Below are positions 1 to 12,271 of a stretch of 64,000 nt of DNA, one piece after another. Origin of the DNA: Rhodococcus rhodochrous. GTDB lineage: Bacteria; Actinomycetota; Actinomycetes; Mycobacteriales; Mycobacteriaceae. Both the position numbers and the translations under genes were made by a program. How positions within the stretch are numbered: position 1 is the first letter of the stretch; every line of letters begins with the position of its first letter. Where the stretch lies: positions 1 through 64,000 of the forward strand of contig NZ_CP027557.1 in NCBI RefSeq assembly GCF_014854695.1. Direction: 5' to 3'. The notes under the pieces are model-generated. The model was given only the letters and a program-made list of their open reading frames with translations. It searched no databases and had not been told where the DNA came from.

Positions 1-46
1 GTGGATAATCGTGTGGAAAACCGGTGATCAAAGGGAGGGAAGCTGC

Positions 47-1822
47 GTGAGCGACGAGCCGAACGCGCTGGCCGATGTGTGGACGGACGTCGTATCCGAG
101 CTGACCATCGACGACGGAATGCTGACGAAGAGCCAGAAAGCATGGCTCGCGCTGGTCAAACCGATCACGCTCGCACAGGGATTCGCCCTGCTCTCGGTGC
201 CGTCCACCCTCGCCCAGCAATCGATCGAACGCGATCTGCGCGAACCCATCCTTCGCACCCTCAACCGGCACCTCGGTCACCGGGTCGAGGGTCTCGGTGT
301 GCGCGTCGAACCGCGGGAACGCGTGGACGACCCCGCCGAGGATCCCTACGCCGAACCCCGTGACACGCTGCCTCTCGAGGGTCTGCCGGAAGATGCACAG
401 CCTGTGAACCCGCGCACGGCAGAGCCTCGCAGCCGTGACCCGCGCACGGTAGAGCCTCGCAGCCGTGACCCGCGCACGGTAGAGCCTCGCAGCCGCGATC
501 TGCGTCGCGACCCTCCGATGCCCCGGGATGCCGCCGGCCCGCGGGACGGGGCTGAGGCCAGGGACGGCGTCGGGCCGATGGACGGGGGATTCACCCGGGA
601 CGGCATGCTTCCCGGTGAGGGTGCGGCCTATCGGCGACGCCTGATCTCCTCGCGCGAGCACGACATGCTCGAGGCCGACCACGGCGAACTCGAGGAGGTC
701 GACGACGACCGGGAGGCCATGACCGCCGTCCGCGAGTCGTGGCCGTCCTATTTCACCCAGCCCCCGCCGCCCGAGACGCCGCCCATCGGCAGCAGCAGCC
801 TCAACGCGAAGTACACCTTCGACACCTTCGTGATCGGGGCGTCGAACCGGTTCGCGCACGCCGCGGCGGTGGCGATCGCCGAGGCACCGGCACGGGCCTA
901 CAACCCGCTGTTCATCTGGGGTGCCTCGGGCCTGGGGAAGACCCATCTGCTGCACGCCGCCGGCCACTATGCACAGCGACTCTTCCCGGGCATGCGGGTG
1001 AAGTACGTCTCCACCGAGGAGTTCACGAACGACTTCATCAACAGCCTCCGCGACGACCGCAAGGTCGCGTTCAAGCGGCGTTACCGCGAGACCGACATCC
1101 TCCTCGTCGACGACATCCAGTTCATCGAGGGCAAGGAAGGTATCCAGGAGGAGTTCTTCCACACGTTCAACACTCTCCACAACGCCAACAAACAGATCGT
1201 CGTCTCGTCCGACCGGCCGCCCAAGCAGCTCGCGACGCTCGAGGAACGACTGCGGACCCGGTTCGAGTGGGGACTGATCACCGACGTCCAGCCTCCCGAA
1301 CTCGAGACGCGCATCGCGATCCTGTCGAAGAAGGCACGCATGGACGGCCTGAACGTGCCGCACGACGTGCTCGAGCTGATCGCGAGCCGGATCGAACGCA
1401 ACATCCGCGAACTCGAGGGTGCCCTGATCCGTGTGACGGCCTTCGCGTCGCTCAACAGGCAGCCGCTCGATCTCACCCTCGCCGAGGTCGTGCTGCGTGA
1501 TCTGATGCCGGACTCCTCGGCTCTCGAGATCAATGCCGCCACGATCATGGCCGTGACCGCGGAGTACTTCGGAACGTCGATCGACGACCTGTGCGGGCCC
1601 GGAAAGGCACGGCCGCTGGCCCAGGCCCGCCAGATCGCGATGTATCTGTGCCGCGAGCTCACCGACCTGTCGCTGCCGAAGATCGGGCAGACCTTCGGTC
1701 GCGACCACACCACAGTCATGTACGCGGACAAGAAGATTCGCAAGGAGATGACCGAGCGTCGCAAGGTCTACGACCAGGTGCAGGAGCTCACCGCGCGTAT
1801 CAAGCAACGGTCCAAGCGCTGA
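47..1822 (+). CDS. dnaA: Chromosomal replication initiator DnaA
   Basis: DnaA binds DnaA boxes in oriC, unwinds the origin and helps load the replicative helicase. The GTG at 47 is preferred over an in-frame upstream start because a GGGAGGG ribosome site lies just before it; this gives 591 aa. Domain I covers about residues 1-90. It is followed by an unusually long Pro/Arg/Asp-rich domain II linker (about 100-245) containing three PRTxEPRSRD repeats. The AAA+ domain has Walker A GASGLGKT near residue 292 and Walker B LLVDDIQF near 353. Domain IV carries the box-recognition signature RDHTTVMYA near 552. The adjacent oriC and dnaN are typical of actinobacteria. Function is certain; only the linker is unusual. 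Confidence 0.98.
   Translation: MSDEPNALADVWTDVVSELTIDDGMLTKSQKAWLALVKPITLAQGFALLSVPSTLAQQSIERDLREPILRTLNRHLGHRVEGLGVRVEPRERVDDPAEDPYAEPRDTLPLEGLPEDAQPVNPRTAEPRSRDPRTVEPRSRDPRTVEPRSRDLRRDPPMPRDAAGPRDGAEARDGVGPMDGGFTRDGMLPGEGAAYRRRLISSREHDMLEADHGELEEVDDDREAMTAVRESWPSYFTQPPPPETPPIGSSSLNAKYTFDTFVIGASNRFAHAAAVAIAEAPARAYNPLFIWGASGLGKTHLLHAAGHYAQRLFPGMRVKYVSTEEFTNDFINSLRDDRKVAFKRRYRETDILLVDDIQFIEGKEGIQEEFFHTFNTLHNANKQIVVSSDRPPKQLATLEERLRTRFEWGLITDVQPPELETRIAILSKKARMDGLNVPHDVLELIASRIERNIRELEGALIRVTAFASLNRQPLDLTLAEVVLRDLMPDSSALEINAATIMAVTAEYFGTSIDDLCGPGKARPLAQARQIAMYLCRELTDLSLPKIGQTFGRDHTTVMYADKKIRKEMTERRKVYDQVQELTARIKQRSKR
411..500 (+). repeat. Three 30-bp tandem repeats inside dnaA domain II
   Basis: Three consecutive 30-bp units (411-440, 441-470, 471-500) start with CGCGCACGG and differ at only a few bases. 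They encode [20 protein letters not shown] and [10 protein letters not shown] in the disordered linker of DnaA. The unit length keeps the reading frame, so copy number could vary by slippage without breaking the protein. Confidence 0.9.
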
Positions 1823-2323
1823 TTCCTCGAGCCTCGAGTTTTCATCCACAGGGAGCGTCCACAGGGCGCTCCCTGTCTCGTATCTCGAGAAATTTCCGGT
1901 CCCCACACCTGTGGACAAGGGTGTGCAGAACGTGGGATCTTTGTGGACGAACGGTGGACAAAGAATGAACAGTCTCGAGGAATCCACATTCGTCCTCGAG
2001 AACTCCTCGAGTTCATCCTCGAGTTCGACCCCCTCGAGAACGTCGCCCCACCAGCCTAGACGGTCGTTCGTCCACAGATTCCACAGGCCCTATTACTACT
2101 TCTGTGAGTTCTCTTCAGAAATCTTCTTTCAAAACAGGTGTGTGGAGAGCGTCGGTCCACAGGCCCTCGAGTGAGGCTCACGCCTCGAGCCTCCCGGCTT
2201 TCCAAGCAGCGAGGGAAGGCATAACGTGGACCCGCATCCCCCGGCTCCGCCTCATCGGTGTCGGGGTTCTGTGACAGACTTCGTAGACTTGTCGAGACCA
2301 CGATCGAAGGGATCCACCGGGCG
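1823..2323. other. oriC: Chromosomal origin of replication (oriC), dnaA-dnaN intergenic region
   Basis: This 501-bp gene-free gap holds a perfect DnaA box on the minus strand (TTGTCCACA read at 1918-1910). Near-matches occur at 1842-1850, 1855-1863, 1942-1950, 1953-1961, 2068-2076 and 2153-2161. Ten CTCGAG palindromes lie between 1826 and 2189. An AT-richer, pyrimidine-rich segment runs from about 2091 to 2147. Position between dnaA and dnaN is the standard actinobacterial oriC location. The first bases of the window (GTGGATAA at 1-8) are the inverse of TTATCCAC, so a further box probably lies upstream of dnaA. Confidence 0.93.
2068..2104. promoter_or_regulatory. Putative basal unwinding element: paired DnaA boxes, GC spacer and DnaA-trios
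   Basis: Two abutting DnaA-box-like nonamers (TCGTCCACA 2068-2076 and GATTCCACA 2077-2085) are followed by a GC spacer (GGCCC, 2086-2090). Then come the triplets TTA CTA CTT CTG (2093-2104), which read 3'-AAT GAT GAA GAC-5' on the other strand. This order matches the DnaA-box, GC cluster and DnaA-trio arrangement described for the Bacillus subtilis basal unwinding system. The AT-richer tract beyond 2104 would be the first DNA to melt. The boxes are imperfect, so the assignment is an inference from architecture. Confidence 0.55.
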
Positions 2324-3508
2324 ATGGAGCTGGGAAGTATGAAGTTTCGTGTGCCTCGCGAGGACTTCGCTGATTCCGTTGCATGGGTTGCCCGAAGCCT
2401 TCCGTCGCGACCCCCCGTTCCCGTCCTGGGCGGTGTCCTGCTCGGAGCCGACGAACGCGGGCTGACGGTCTCGGGCTTCGACTACGAGGTATCTGCGCAG
2501 GTCCACGTCTCGGCCGAGGTCATCACCCCCGGTCAGGTGCTGGTGTCCGGCAAGCTGCTCGCCGACATCACTCGCGCGTTGCCCCACAAGCCTGTGGATG
2601 TCGTGCTCGACGGCACCCGCGTGCTCATCACGTGCGGTAGCGCCAAGTTCTCGCTCCCCACCATGCCTGTGGAGGACTACCCGCAGCTGCCCGCGCTCCC
2701 GCAGCAGACCGGTGCGCTCTCCGGCGATCTGTTCGCCGAGGCCATCAGCCAGGTCGCCGTCGCCGCCGGCAAGGACGACACGCTCCCCATGCTCACGGGC
2801 ATCCGAGTGGAGATCGAGGGCACCGACATGGTGCTCGCGGCCACCGACCGTTTCCGTCTCGCAGTGCGCAAGCTCGAGTGGATGCCCACCGCGGAGTCCA
2901 CCAGCTCGGCCGTGCTCGTGCCCGCAAAGACCCTCTCCGAGGCCGCGAAAACTGTTGGCGGGTCGTCCAACTCCCCGGTCCAGCTCGCTCTCGGCAGCGG
3001 GTCGTCGGTGGGCTCCGAGGGCCTGCTCGGCATCGTCGCCGAAGGTCGCCGCACCACCACGCGCCTGCTCGACGCCGAATTCCCCAAGTTCCGCCAGTTG
3101 CTCCCCAACGAGCACACCGCGATGGCGACCGTCGAGATCGCACCGCTGGTCGACGCGATCAAGCGTGTCGCGCTGGTCGCCGAGCGCGGTGCACAGGTCC
3201 GACTCGAGTTCACCGAGGGCAGCGTGATGCTGTCGGCCGGTGGCGACGACGCCGGCCGCGCCGAGGAATCGCATCCCGCGGAGTTCTTCGGTGAACCGCT
3301 GATCATCGCGTTCAACCCCGGCTACCTGCTCGACGGCCTGACGTCGCTGCACACCGACAAGGTCTCGTTCGGGTTCACCACCTCGAGTCGTCCGGCCGTG
3401 CTGCGGCCGGCGCTCGACGAGGAGCCCGTGCCGGATTCCTCGGGTACGTTCGCCGCTCCGGACAGCGATTACACCTATCTGCTGATGCCGGTGCGCCTGC
3501 CGGGCTGA
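2324..3508 (+). CDS. dnaN: DNA polymerase III sliding clamp (beta subunit)
   Basis: The beta clamp encircles DNA and tethers the replicative polymerase. The 394-aa product matches mycobacterial DnaN along its length, including FDYEVSAQ, the [12 protein letters not shown] segment, [23 protein letters not shown] and the C-terminal clamp signature [13 protein letters not shown] 2324 is used. ATG 2339 (MKFRV, preceded by GGAG about nine bases upstream) is a good alternative giving 389 aa. The long leader that would begin at 2258 lies in oriC and is unlikely to be coding. recF follows after 22 bp, which suggests co-transcription. Confidence 0.96.
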   Translation: MELGSMKFRVPREDFADSVAWVARSLPSRPPVPVLGGVLLGADERGLTVSGFDYEVSAQVHVSAEVITPGQVLVSGKLLADITRALPHKPVDVVLDGTRVLITCGSAKFSLPTMPVEDYPQLPALPQQTGALSGDLFAEAISQVAVAAGKDDTLPMLTGIRVEIEGTDMVLAATDRFRLAVRKLEWMPTAESTSSAVLVPAKTLSEAAKTVGGSSNSPVQLALGSGSSVGSEGLLGIVAEGRRTTTRLLDAEFPKFRQLLPNEHTAMATVEIAPLVDAIKRVALVAERGAQVRLEFTEGSVMLSAGGDDAGRAEESHPAEFFGEPLIIAFNPGYLLDGLTSLHTDKVSFGFTTSSRPAVLRPALDEEPVPDSSGTFAAPDSDYTYLLMPVRLPG

Positions 3509-3530
3509 CCGGCCCCGAGACTGGAAAGCC

Positions 3531-4763
3531 GTGTACGTTCGCACCTTCTCGCTGCGCGACTTCCGTTCGTGGAGAACGGTTTCCGCCGACCTCACTCCGG
3601 GGGCGACGGTCTTCGTCGGGCGCAACGGACACGGGAAGACCAACCTGCTCGAGGCCCTCGGATATCTGTCGACGCTCTCGTCGCACCGGGTGTCCTCCGA
3701 CGGCCCGCTGCTGCGGGCCGGCACGTCGCGGGCGTTCGCCGGGGCGCTGGTCGTCAACAACGGTCGTGAGCTCGGTATCGACATCGAGATCAACGAGGGC
3801 AAGCAGAACCGGGCGCGGATCAACCAGTCGCCGGCCCGGCGTCCTCGAGAGATCCTCGGCATCCTCCGCACGGTGCTCTTCGCCCCGGAGGATCTGTCGC
3901 TCGTGCGCGGCGACCCGGGCGATCGCCGGCGGTTCCTCGACGAACTGCTCAGCACGCGTTTCCCGCGGATGAGCGGGGTTCGGGCCGACTACGACAAGGT
4001 GCTGCGCCAGCGATCCGCCCTGCTCAAGACCGCGGGGGGAGCGCTGCGGCGCGGGAGTCGCTCGAGCGACGGGGCGAGTGCTCTGGCGACCCTCGACGTG
4101 TGGGACGGCCATCTCGCGGCCCACGGAGCCGAGCTGCTCGCCGCGCGCATCGCGTTGCTGCACGAACTGGCCCCGCACGTGTCCGAGGCGTACCGGTCGA
4201 TCGCGCCCGAGTCCCGTCCGGCGAGCCTGCGCTATCGCAGCAGCCTGGCCGACGCACTGCCGCCCGAGTTCTCCGACCCGGCCCGGACGCCGGCGCCGGA
4301 CGATCGGGAGTTTCTCGAGACCGTCTTCCTCCACCGCCTCGCGGACGTGCGGTCGAAGGAGATCGAACGCGGCGTCTGCCTCGTCGGACCCCACCGTGAC
4401 GATCTCGACCTGATGCTCGGTGCCGAACCCGCGAAAGGCTATGCGAGCCACGGCGAGTCGTGGTCGTTCGCGCTCGCGCTGCGGCTCGGCGCGTTCGCCC
4501 TGTTGCGCACCGACGGCACCGATCCCGTTCTCATGCTCGACGACGTCTTCGCCGAACTCGACCGACGGCGCCGCTCCGCCCTCGCCGAGGTCGCCACGAC
4601 GGCCGAACAGGTGCTGATCACGGCGGCCGTGCCGGAGGACGTGCCGGCCGAACTGAACGGCGCCCGATTCCCCGTGCATGCCGAGGACACCGAAGAAGGT
4701 CGTATCTCTGTGCTGGGATCGGTGCAACGGGAGACGGACCCGATCACCGGGGAGGTCGGATGA
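3531..4763 (+). CDS. recF: DNA replication and repair protein RecF
   Basis: RecF is an SMC-like ATPase that, with RecO and RecR, loads RecA at single-strand gaps. The GTG start at 3531 follows a GGAAAG ribosome site. Walker [10 protein letters not shown] lies near residue 33, and a Walker B with D-loop ([11 protein letters not shown]) near residue 333. The N-terminus [14 protein letters not shown] is typical of the family. At 410 aa it is slightly longer than average. Its stop codon overlaps the start of the DUF721 gene (ATGA), so the two are translationally coupled. Confidence 0.96.
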   Translation: MYVRTFSLRDFRSWRTVSADLTPGATVFVGRNGHGKTNLLEALGYLSTLSSHRVSSDGPLLRAGTSRAFAGALVVNNGRELGIDIEINEGKQNRARINQSPARRPREILGILRTVLFAPEDLSLVRGDPGDRRRFLDELLSTRFPRMSGVRADYDKVLRQRSALLKTAGGALRRGSRSSDGASALATLDVWDGHLAAHGAELLAARIALLHELAPHVSEAYRSIAPESRPASLRYRSSLADALPPEFSDPARTPAPDDREFLETVFLHRLADVRSKEIERGVCLVGPHRDDLDLMLGAEPAKGYASHGESWSFALALRLGAFALLRTDGTDPVLMLDDVFAELDRRRRSALAEVATTAEQVLITAAVPEDVPAELNGARFPVHAEDTEEGRISVLGSVQRETDPITGEVG

Positions 4764-5332
4764 ACGACGAACACGCAGGTCCCGAACGCGGTGCCGGGCC
4801 GGAGCGCAGCGCGGACGAGCCGGAGCTGAAGGGCATCGATCTGGCCCGCCGCGCGCTCGAGGAGGCTCGAGCTGCCGCCAAGGCGAGTGGTAAGGCCGTC
4901 GGCCAGGGACGCGCGTCGCGCGGCCCGCTGCGTCCGAAACGACGACGTCGCGGCTGGTCGGGGCCCGGTCCGGACGACCGCGATCCCCAGACACTCGGTT
5001 CGCTCGCGCAGTCGCTGTCCAAGCAGCGGGGCTGGTCGGCGCACGTGTCCGAGGGCACCGTCATGGGGAGTTGGGCGCGGGTCGTCGGCGACGACATCGC
5101 GAGTCATGCCCAGCCGACCACGCTGCGCGACGGGATCCTGCACGTCTCGGCCGAGTCGACGGCCTGGGCGACGCAGCTGCGGATGATGCAGTCGCAGATC
5201 CTCGCCAAGATCGCCGCGGCCGTGGGGCACGGGGTGGTCAAGGAACTGCGGATCACCGGCCCGACGGCTCCGAGCTGGCGGAAGGGCGAACGCCACATCC
5301 GCGGCCGCGGACCGCGCGACACCTACGGGTGA
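4760..5332 (+). CDS. DUF721 family protein, DciA-like helicase-loading factor
   Basis: This 190-aa protein overlaps the recF stop by four bases. The N-terminal 75 residues are charged and Arg-rich, ending in a KRRRRGWSG stretch. The DUF721 core runs from about residue 80 to 175 ([39 protein letters not shown]). DUF721 proteins include DciA, the proposed ancestral loader or operator of the DnaB helicase, and this gene is fixed between recF and gyrB in actinobacteria (the Rv0004 position). A replication role is therefore likely, though known by family rather than shown here. Confidence 0.9.
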   Translation: MNDEHAGPERGAGPERSADEPELKGIDLARRALEEARAAAKASGKAVGQGRASRGPLRPKRRRRGWSGPGPDDRDPQTLGSLAQSLSKQRGWSAHVSEGTVMGSWARVVGDDIASHAQPTTLRDGILHVSAESTAWATQLRMMQSQILAKIAAAVGHGVVKELRITGPTAPSWRKGERHIRGRGPRDTYG

Positions 5333-5382
5333 TCCCGAGCTCGCTCCCGGGCCGTACGAGGCGCGAAAATCGGAGCGCGTAG

Positions 5383-7584
<2,202 letters not shown>

Positions 7585-7627
7585 TCGTCATCGGTTCCGC
7601 TCGACTCGGAGACCGAATTTTCATCCG

Positions 7628-7661
7628 AACCCCCGCTGTGCCGTAAATCACAGCGGGGGTT
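7628..7661 (+). terminator. Rho-independent terminator of gyrB
   Basis: A perfect 13-bp stem (AACCCCCGCTGTG at 7628-7640 with its complement at 7649-7661) encloses an 8-base loop and starts 44 bp after the gyrB stop. The T run after it is short. It separates gyrB from the conservon. Confidence 0.8.
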
Positions 7662-7663
7662 TG

Positions 7664-7945
7664 CATGTCGTGCACCGGAAACATGGAAGGGCCGTTAGCC
7701 TTCTTCGTTACTCGTGAGTACACTCCAGTCGGCCATTTGTACGTGTGGCTGCCGAAGAGGGGGCCGGGGGCCGCGCAGGGTGCGGGAAGGACTCACACTT
7801 CCGTATCCGCTGTATGTCCCGATATGGTGCCCTCACCCGAAACGTCTCGTTCGACTGCACTCGATCGAAAACGCGCTCATCGGAGTGCAGTGCCGACTGG
7901 TGCTCGTCGCCCGGCGCGGACGGGGTGGAAGGAGAGCTGTAATCC
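7664..7945. other. Non-coding leader upstream of the conservon
   Basis: Between the gyrB terminator and the conservon start there are about 280 bp with no convincing gene. It holds a short perfect palindrome TACTCGTGAGTA (7709-7720). No clear -35/-10 pair could be fixed by eye. The conservon promoter should lie here because the terminator isolates it from gyrB. Confidence 0.4.
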
Positions 7946-10900
7946 ATGAGTGACAAGTCGCCGCCCCAGCAGCGGTGGTGGAACATCGAGGGGTGGGGTC
8001 TTCGCAGGAAGGTCACCGCCGTTCTCGCTGTCCCCGTGACCGTGGCAATGGTCCTCGGTGGTCTTCGTGTCGAGAACGAGCTCAGCAACGCCGTCCACTT
8101 CTCGTCCGCGGCCGATCAGGTCGCGGCCGTGCCGGACATCGTCGAGTTCTCGACGGCGTTCGCGACCGCCACCGCGAGTGCCGCCGCCGGGACGGTGACG
8201 CCCGAGGAGATGGCCGCGCTCGGCGACGCCTTCGGCACCATCGCCTCCGTCACGGAGAACCCCGAGCTTGATCCGGCGGTCACCGCCGACCTGAGCCGTA
8301 CTGCTGCCTCCGCGCAGTCGCTCTACACGAAACTGCAGGCCGGGCCGGTTCCGGTCGAAGAGATCAGTGCTGTCACCAACGAGGTCCGTGACAGCCTGAA
8401 CCGCGTCGTCGAAGCGATTCTCGACGAGGTCGACGACCGCGAGATCCTCATCTACGGCGACCAGCTGATCAACGCCTGGTACTCGCAGCGCTATCTGTTC
8501 GGTCAGGTGCTCGGTGTGCTCCAGCTCCTCGCCGACCCGACCCAGCCGGGCACCGCGCTGGTGTCCGCCTCCGGCGCCGAGCTCGCGATGCTCGACCTGC
8601 TCGCCCGCTCCTACCCGATGGCCGATCAGCAGATCGCCGAACTGCGAGCCGGCGTCCAGGAGCGTGCCGACATGGTCGACGCGGCCGGTTCCGGTCCGCT
8701 CCCGATCCTCAACATCCGCGCGTCGCTGCTCAACAGTGTCGACATCTACGGCACGATCATCGACGAGGCGTCGACGCAGGTCAGCACCACGATTCAGGAC
8801 CGCGCCGCGGAAACCCGCTCGGCCGCTCTTCGCGACACCGCGATCGTGCTCGCGGCCCTGCTCGCGGCCCTCGTGCTCGCACTCCTCGTGTCCCGCTCGC
8901 TGGTCGGCCCGATCCGCCGCCTGCGCTACGGCACGCTGAAGGTTGCGCGGCAGGAGCTGCCCGAGGCCATCGACCGCATCAAGGTCGGCGACAACATCGA
9001 GGACATCGAGTTCACCCGGGTCCCGGTGCACACCACCGAGGAGATCGGTCAGCTCGCCCGCGCCGTCGACGACATGCACGGGCAGGCACTGCGCCTCGCC
9101 GGCGAGCAGGCGCACCTGCGCCTGCAGATCAGCGATATGTTCGAGACCCTCGCACGTCGCTCCAAGTCGCTCGTCGAGCAGCAGCTCGGCCTCATCGAAC
9201 GACTCGAGTACGAGGAGAAGGATCCGGCCCGACTCGAGAGCCTGTTCCGCCTCGACCACCTCGCCGCGCGCATGCGCCGAAACGGCGACAACCTACTGAT
9301 TCTCTCCGGTACCCGCATGCGCCGCGGTCACTCCGCGCCCGTGCAGCTCGGCGACATCCTGCGCGCCGCGATGTCGGAGGTCGAGGACTACCAGCGCGTG
9401 CAGATCGGTTCGACTCCCGACGGTGCCCTCAGCGGCGCGGTCGCGACCGACATCGTGCATCTCCTCGCCGAGCTGGTCGACAATTCGCTGCGCGCGTCGC
9501 CGCCCGACAGCAACGTCACCTTCAGCTTCGCGCGTGCCGTCGACGGCGGCCTGCTCGTCGAGATCGCCGACCGCGGTATCGGTATCCCGGCCGACGAACT
9601 CGAGTCCATCAACCAGCGTCTCGCCAAGGGCGGCGAGGTCGGTCCCGATACCGCACGTCACATGGGCCTGTTCGTGGTCTCGCGACTGGCCGAGCGGCAC
9701 GGTCTCACCGTGCGCCTGCGCCCGACCTTCGACACCGCGCGCAACCCGGGTATCACCGCGAGCGTCCACATCCCGGACGTCCTACTGGTCTCGCCGCTGG
9801 CGTTGTCGCACACCGGTCCTCAGTCCCGCATCGAGATCGAGGCGGAGGAATACTCGGCACCGCAGGCGCTCTCGGCGCCCGTCGCCCAGCAGGGTCTGCC
9901 CGCGGCCGACGACCGGCACGAGTACGCGTCGTCGCAGCCGGTCGACTCCGCCGACGATGTCCGTGCGGACGACTCCGACGATGCCTACGCGAACAACGGC
10001 TACGCCACCTATGTCGACGAGACCGCTTCCGCTGCACGGGATGCGGAGCCGTCCTACGAGGACGAACGACGCGGCGAGCCGCAGCGCGAAGCGGGACGGA
10101 ACGAGTTCACCCCGTCCGCGGCGTCGTTCCAGGCACCGCCGCCCCGTGAGCCGCAGGGACAGCCGCGCGACAATCAGGCACCACAGGCATCCCGCGAGTT
10201 CGGCCCGTCTGGTCTTCCGCAGCGTCGCCCCGGTGGAACTCCGGGTCTGCCCACGCGTCAGCCGGGCGAGACGCCGGGTCTCCCGACGCCGCCCCGGTCG
10301 CCGCAGCCGCGCCGGATCGAGCCGGATGCCGCAGCAGCCTTCGCGTCGTCGCTGCCTCCGCGCGGTCCTCGGCGCGGGCCGGACGAGACCAACGGTCACT
10401 CGTTCGACGGACGCAACGGCGACGCGCGCAACGGCGACGGCCGCAACGGTGCCGGGCCGCGACCCGACGCCGATCAACCTCGCCGGGAAGGGCTTTCGGG
10501 TCTTCCTCAGCGTCGTCCCGGTACCACACCGGGTCTGTCGCCGACGGACTCCCAGCAGTCGCAGTCCTTGCCGGTCCGTGAGCCCCAGCAGGGTTCGGCA
10601 CATCGTGCACCCGCCCCGCCGCAGCGACCCGCGTCCCCCGGTCTTCCGCAGCGTCGGCCGGGCGCGACTCCCGGCCTGCCGGGACGGGCTTCCGGATCGT
10701 CCCCGTCCGTTCCGCAGAACCGGCCGGACGCACCGAACCGTCCCGACCTGCCGCAGCGCGCACCCGCGCAGGATGCACAGCGCGCACCCGCGCAGGATGC
10801 GGACCGCCGGCAGCAGGAACCCTCGTCGGGTCTTCCGCAGCGCCGTCCGGGCAGCACACCCGGTCTGCCGCGTCGTCAGCCGGGCAGCACGCCGGGGCTT

Positions 10901-11470
10901 CCTCAGCGGCCCGCTGCGTCGACCAACGGTTCCGAGCCCGATTCGGCTGCAGCGGTCTCCGGTCCGAGCATCGCCGACGGTGGCTCCGTCTCGCCGCACA
11001 GCGACGCGCAGCAGGCGGCCCGCCATCGCTACCGGACCAACTCGGCGAAGACGGCATCGTTCTTCCAGCCGCGGCCCGACCTCGCGTCGGCCCGTCCGCA
11101 GCCGGCGAACACCCCGATCTTCACCACGATGATGTCGGACTGGCTCGTCGACCCGACGAGCCTTCCGGAGGACCGCAGGAAGCGGGAGTGGCGCTCCGCG
11201 GCGGACGCGGGTTGGGAAGCCGCACAGCGTGCTACCGAGGCCCCCGTGGAGGAGCACACCACCGCGGGTCTTCCGCGGCGCGCTCCCGGCGAGCGTCTGG
11301 TGCCGGGTGCCGTTCGGGCACCGGCAACGGGTGAGCTGCCGAGGACCATTCGACGTCGAGACCCGGAAGCCATCCGGGCCAACTTGAGCCGCCATCAGCA
11401 GGGTGTCCGCAACGGACGCGCCTCGGCGAATTCCAGCAATCGCGAGAACGACGAACAGGGAGTTCGATGA
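7946..11470 (+). CDS. Conservon sensor histidine kinase-like protein (CvnA type)
   Basis: This 1174-aa membrane sensor has TM1 near residues 22-41, a nitrate/nitrite-sensing (NIT)-like extracytoplasmic region (about 50-290), TM2 (about 293-313) and a HAMP domain (about 315-375). A dimerisation segment containing [13 protein letters not shown] follows, then a GHKL ATPase with N-box [11 protein letters not shown]1 IADRGIGIP and G2 [11 protein letters not shown] (about 470-600). The C-terminal half is a disordered Pro/Arg-rich tail with repeated [14 protein letters not shown] units. In Streptomyces, CvnA proteins anchor a complex with CvnB, CvnC and CvnD on the membrane. The stop overlaps the next start (ATGA). 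No response regulator is nearby, so output probably goes through the GTPase. Confidence 0.93.
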   Translation: MSDKSPPQQRWWNIEGWGLRRKVTAVLAVPVTVAMVLGGLRVENELSNAVHFSSAADQVAAVPDIVEFSTAFATATASAAAGTVTPEEMAALGDAFGTIASVTENPELDPAVTADLSRTAASAQSLYTKLQAGPVPVEEISAVTNEVRDSLNRVVEAILDEVDDREILIYGDQLINAWYSQRYLFGQVLGVLQLLADPTQPGTALVSASGAELAMLDLLARSYPMADQQIAELRAGVQERADMVDAAGSGPLPILNIRASLLNSVDIYGTIIDEASTQVSTTIQDRAAETRSAALRDTAIVLAALLAALVLALLVSRSLVGPIRRLRYGTLKVARQELPEAIDRIKVGDNIEDIEFTRVPVHTTEEIGQLARAVDDMHGQALRLAGEQAHLRLQISDMFETLARRSKSLVEQQLGLIERLEYEEKDPARLESLFRLDHLAARMRRNGDNLLILSGTRMRRGHSAPVQLGDILRAAMSEVEDYQRVQIGSTPDGALSGAVATDIVHLLAELVDNSLRASPPDSNVTFSFARAVDGGLLVEIADRGIGIPADELESINQRLAKGGEVGPDTARHMGLFVVSRLAERHGLTVRLRPTFDTARNPGITASVHIPDVLLVSPLALSHTGPQSRIEIEAEEYSAPQALSAPVAQQGLPAADDRHEYASSQPVDSADDVRADDSDDAYANNGYATYVDETASAARDAEPSYEDERRGEPQREAGRNEFTPSAASFQAPPPREPQGQPRDNQAPQASREFGPSGLPQRRPGGTPGLPTRQPGETPGLPTPPRSPQPRRIEPDAAAAFASSLPPRGPRRGPDETNGHSFDGRNGDARNGDGRNGAGPRPDADQPRREGLSGLPQRRPGTTPGLSPTDSQQSQSLPVREPQQGSAHRAPAPPQRPASPGLPQRRPGATPGLPGRASGSSPSVPQNRPDAPNRPDLPQRAPAQDAQRAPAQDADRRQQEPSSGLPQRRPGSTPGLPRRQPGSTPGLPQRPAASTNGSEPDSAAAVSGPSIADGGSVSPHSDAQQAARHRYRTNSAKTASFFQPRPDLASARPQPANTPIFTTMMSDWLVDPTSLPEDRRKREWRSAADAGWEAAQRATEAPVEEHTTAGLPRRAPGERLVPGAVRAPATGELPRTIRRRDPEAIRANLSRHQQGVRNGRASANSSNRENDEQGVR
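10200..10905 (+). repeat. Coding repeats: [14 protein letters not shown] units in the sensor tail
   Basis: The tail of the conservon sensor repeats GLPQRRPG followed by xTPGL at least four times, with extra single [11 protein letters not shown] and [11 protein letters not shown] half-units. At DNA level the shared core is GGTCTTCCGCAGCG. A second small duplication (APAQDAQR / APAQDADR) lies at 10759-10803. The repeats are in frame and Pro-rich, which suggests an extended binding platform. Confidence 0.8.
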
Positions 11471-11883
11471 ATATTGATCATGGATCCGACGCAGCTCGTC
11501 CATTGGACTGGTTGGTTTCCAACTTCGCGCGCGAAGTCCCGGGTGTCTCGCATGCCGTGCTCGTGTCCGCCGACGGTCTGCTCATGGCCGCCAGCGCCCA
11601 CCTCCCGGTGGATCGTGCCGAGCAGCTCGCTGCGGTGACCTCGGGCCTGGCCAGCCTGTCCAACGGTGTGTCGCAGTTGTTCGACGGTGGTGGTGTGCTG
11701 CAGTCCGTCGTGGAGATGCAGCACGGCTACCTGCTGCTGATGAGCGTCGGCGACGGCTCGCACCTGGCGGCTCTGACCGCCTCCGAGTGCGATATCGGAC
11801 AGGTCGGTTACGAGATGGCGCTCCTGGTCGATCGAGTGGGTGCTTCGGTCGAAGCCACCCCGCGGGTCGGTCTAGGGTCCTGA
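11467..11883 (+). CDS. Roadblock/LC7 domain protein (CvnB type)
   Basis: The 138-aa product is a single Roadblock/LC7 fold. It shows the actinobacterial signature [26 protein letters not shown] near the N-terminus, the MAASAHLP and [14 protein letters not shown] helix, and a central [21 protein letters not shown] strand pair. Roadblock proteins regulate small GTPases, and in conservons they link the sensor ATPase to the GTPase. The start codon overlaps the sensor stop and DUF742 follows 13 bp later, so it belongs to the same transcription unit. Family assignment is secure; the signal it relays is unknown. Confidence 0.95.
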   Translation: MNIDHGSDAARPLDWLVSNFAREVPGVSHAVLVSADGLLMAASAHLPVDRAEQLAAVTSGLASLSNGVSQLFDGGGVLQSVVEMQHGYLLLMSVGDGSHLAALTASECDIGQVGYEMALLVDRVGASVEATPRVGLGS

Positions 11884-11896
11884 CGTCGAGGTGGCC

Positions 11897-12271
11897 ATGG
11901 AATCGCGGAAGCCGGAGTCGGTGCCGGACCAGCCCAGTCTGGTCCGGCCCTACTCCCTGACTTCGGGACGTACGAGTCCTGCGGTCGAACTGGCGTTGGA
12001 GGCGCTCATCCAGGCCATTCCGGGAACCGACGATCGGTCCCGGGATCTGGACAACATCAACGCCACGATCCTGGAGCTGTGCAAGGAATCACCCTCCGTC
12101 GCGGAGATCGCTGCGCGCGTGGGGGTGCCGATCGGCGTGGCACGCGTGCTCGTCGCCGATCTCGTCGAAGCCGGACACGTACAGATCCTGGCCACGCTGA
12201 AAGACGATTCGAGCGACGCGGAGCGTCGTGAGCTGATTGAAAGGGTCCTCAGTGGACTTCGCGAACTCTAA
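11897..12271 (+). CDS. DUF742 protein (CvnC type)
   Basis: This is a 124-aa DUF742 protein with the family opening SLVRPYSLTSGRT near the N-terminus. A winged-helix-like part (ILELCKESPSVAEIAARVGVPIGVARVLVADL, about residues 57-90) ends in an amphipathic helix. ATG 11897 is chosen because GAGG lies five bases upstream; GTG 11891 is in frame and also possible. It is the third conservon member. Its 3' end overlaps the GTPase gene by 20 bp, which implies coupled translation. The wHTH look suggests protein or DNA binding, but no target is known. Confidence 0.92.
   Translation: MESRKPESVPDQPSLVRPYSLTSGRTSPAVELALEALIQAIPGTDDRSRDLDNINATILELCKESPSVAEIAARVGVPIGVARVLVADLVEAGHVQILATLKDDSSDAERRELIERVLSGLREL

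Noticed and set aside
7709-7720. Palindrome TACTCGTGAGTA as an operator for the conservon
   Set aside because: The arms are only five bases, and no regulator or promoter element could be tied to it.
7665-7949. 94-codon frame in the conservon leader
   Set aside because: It lacks a ribosome site, overlaps the sensor start in another frame and has no recognisable features.
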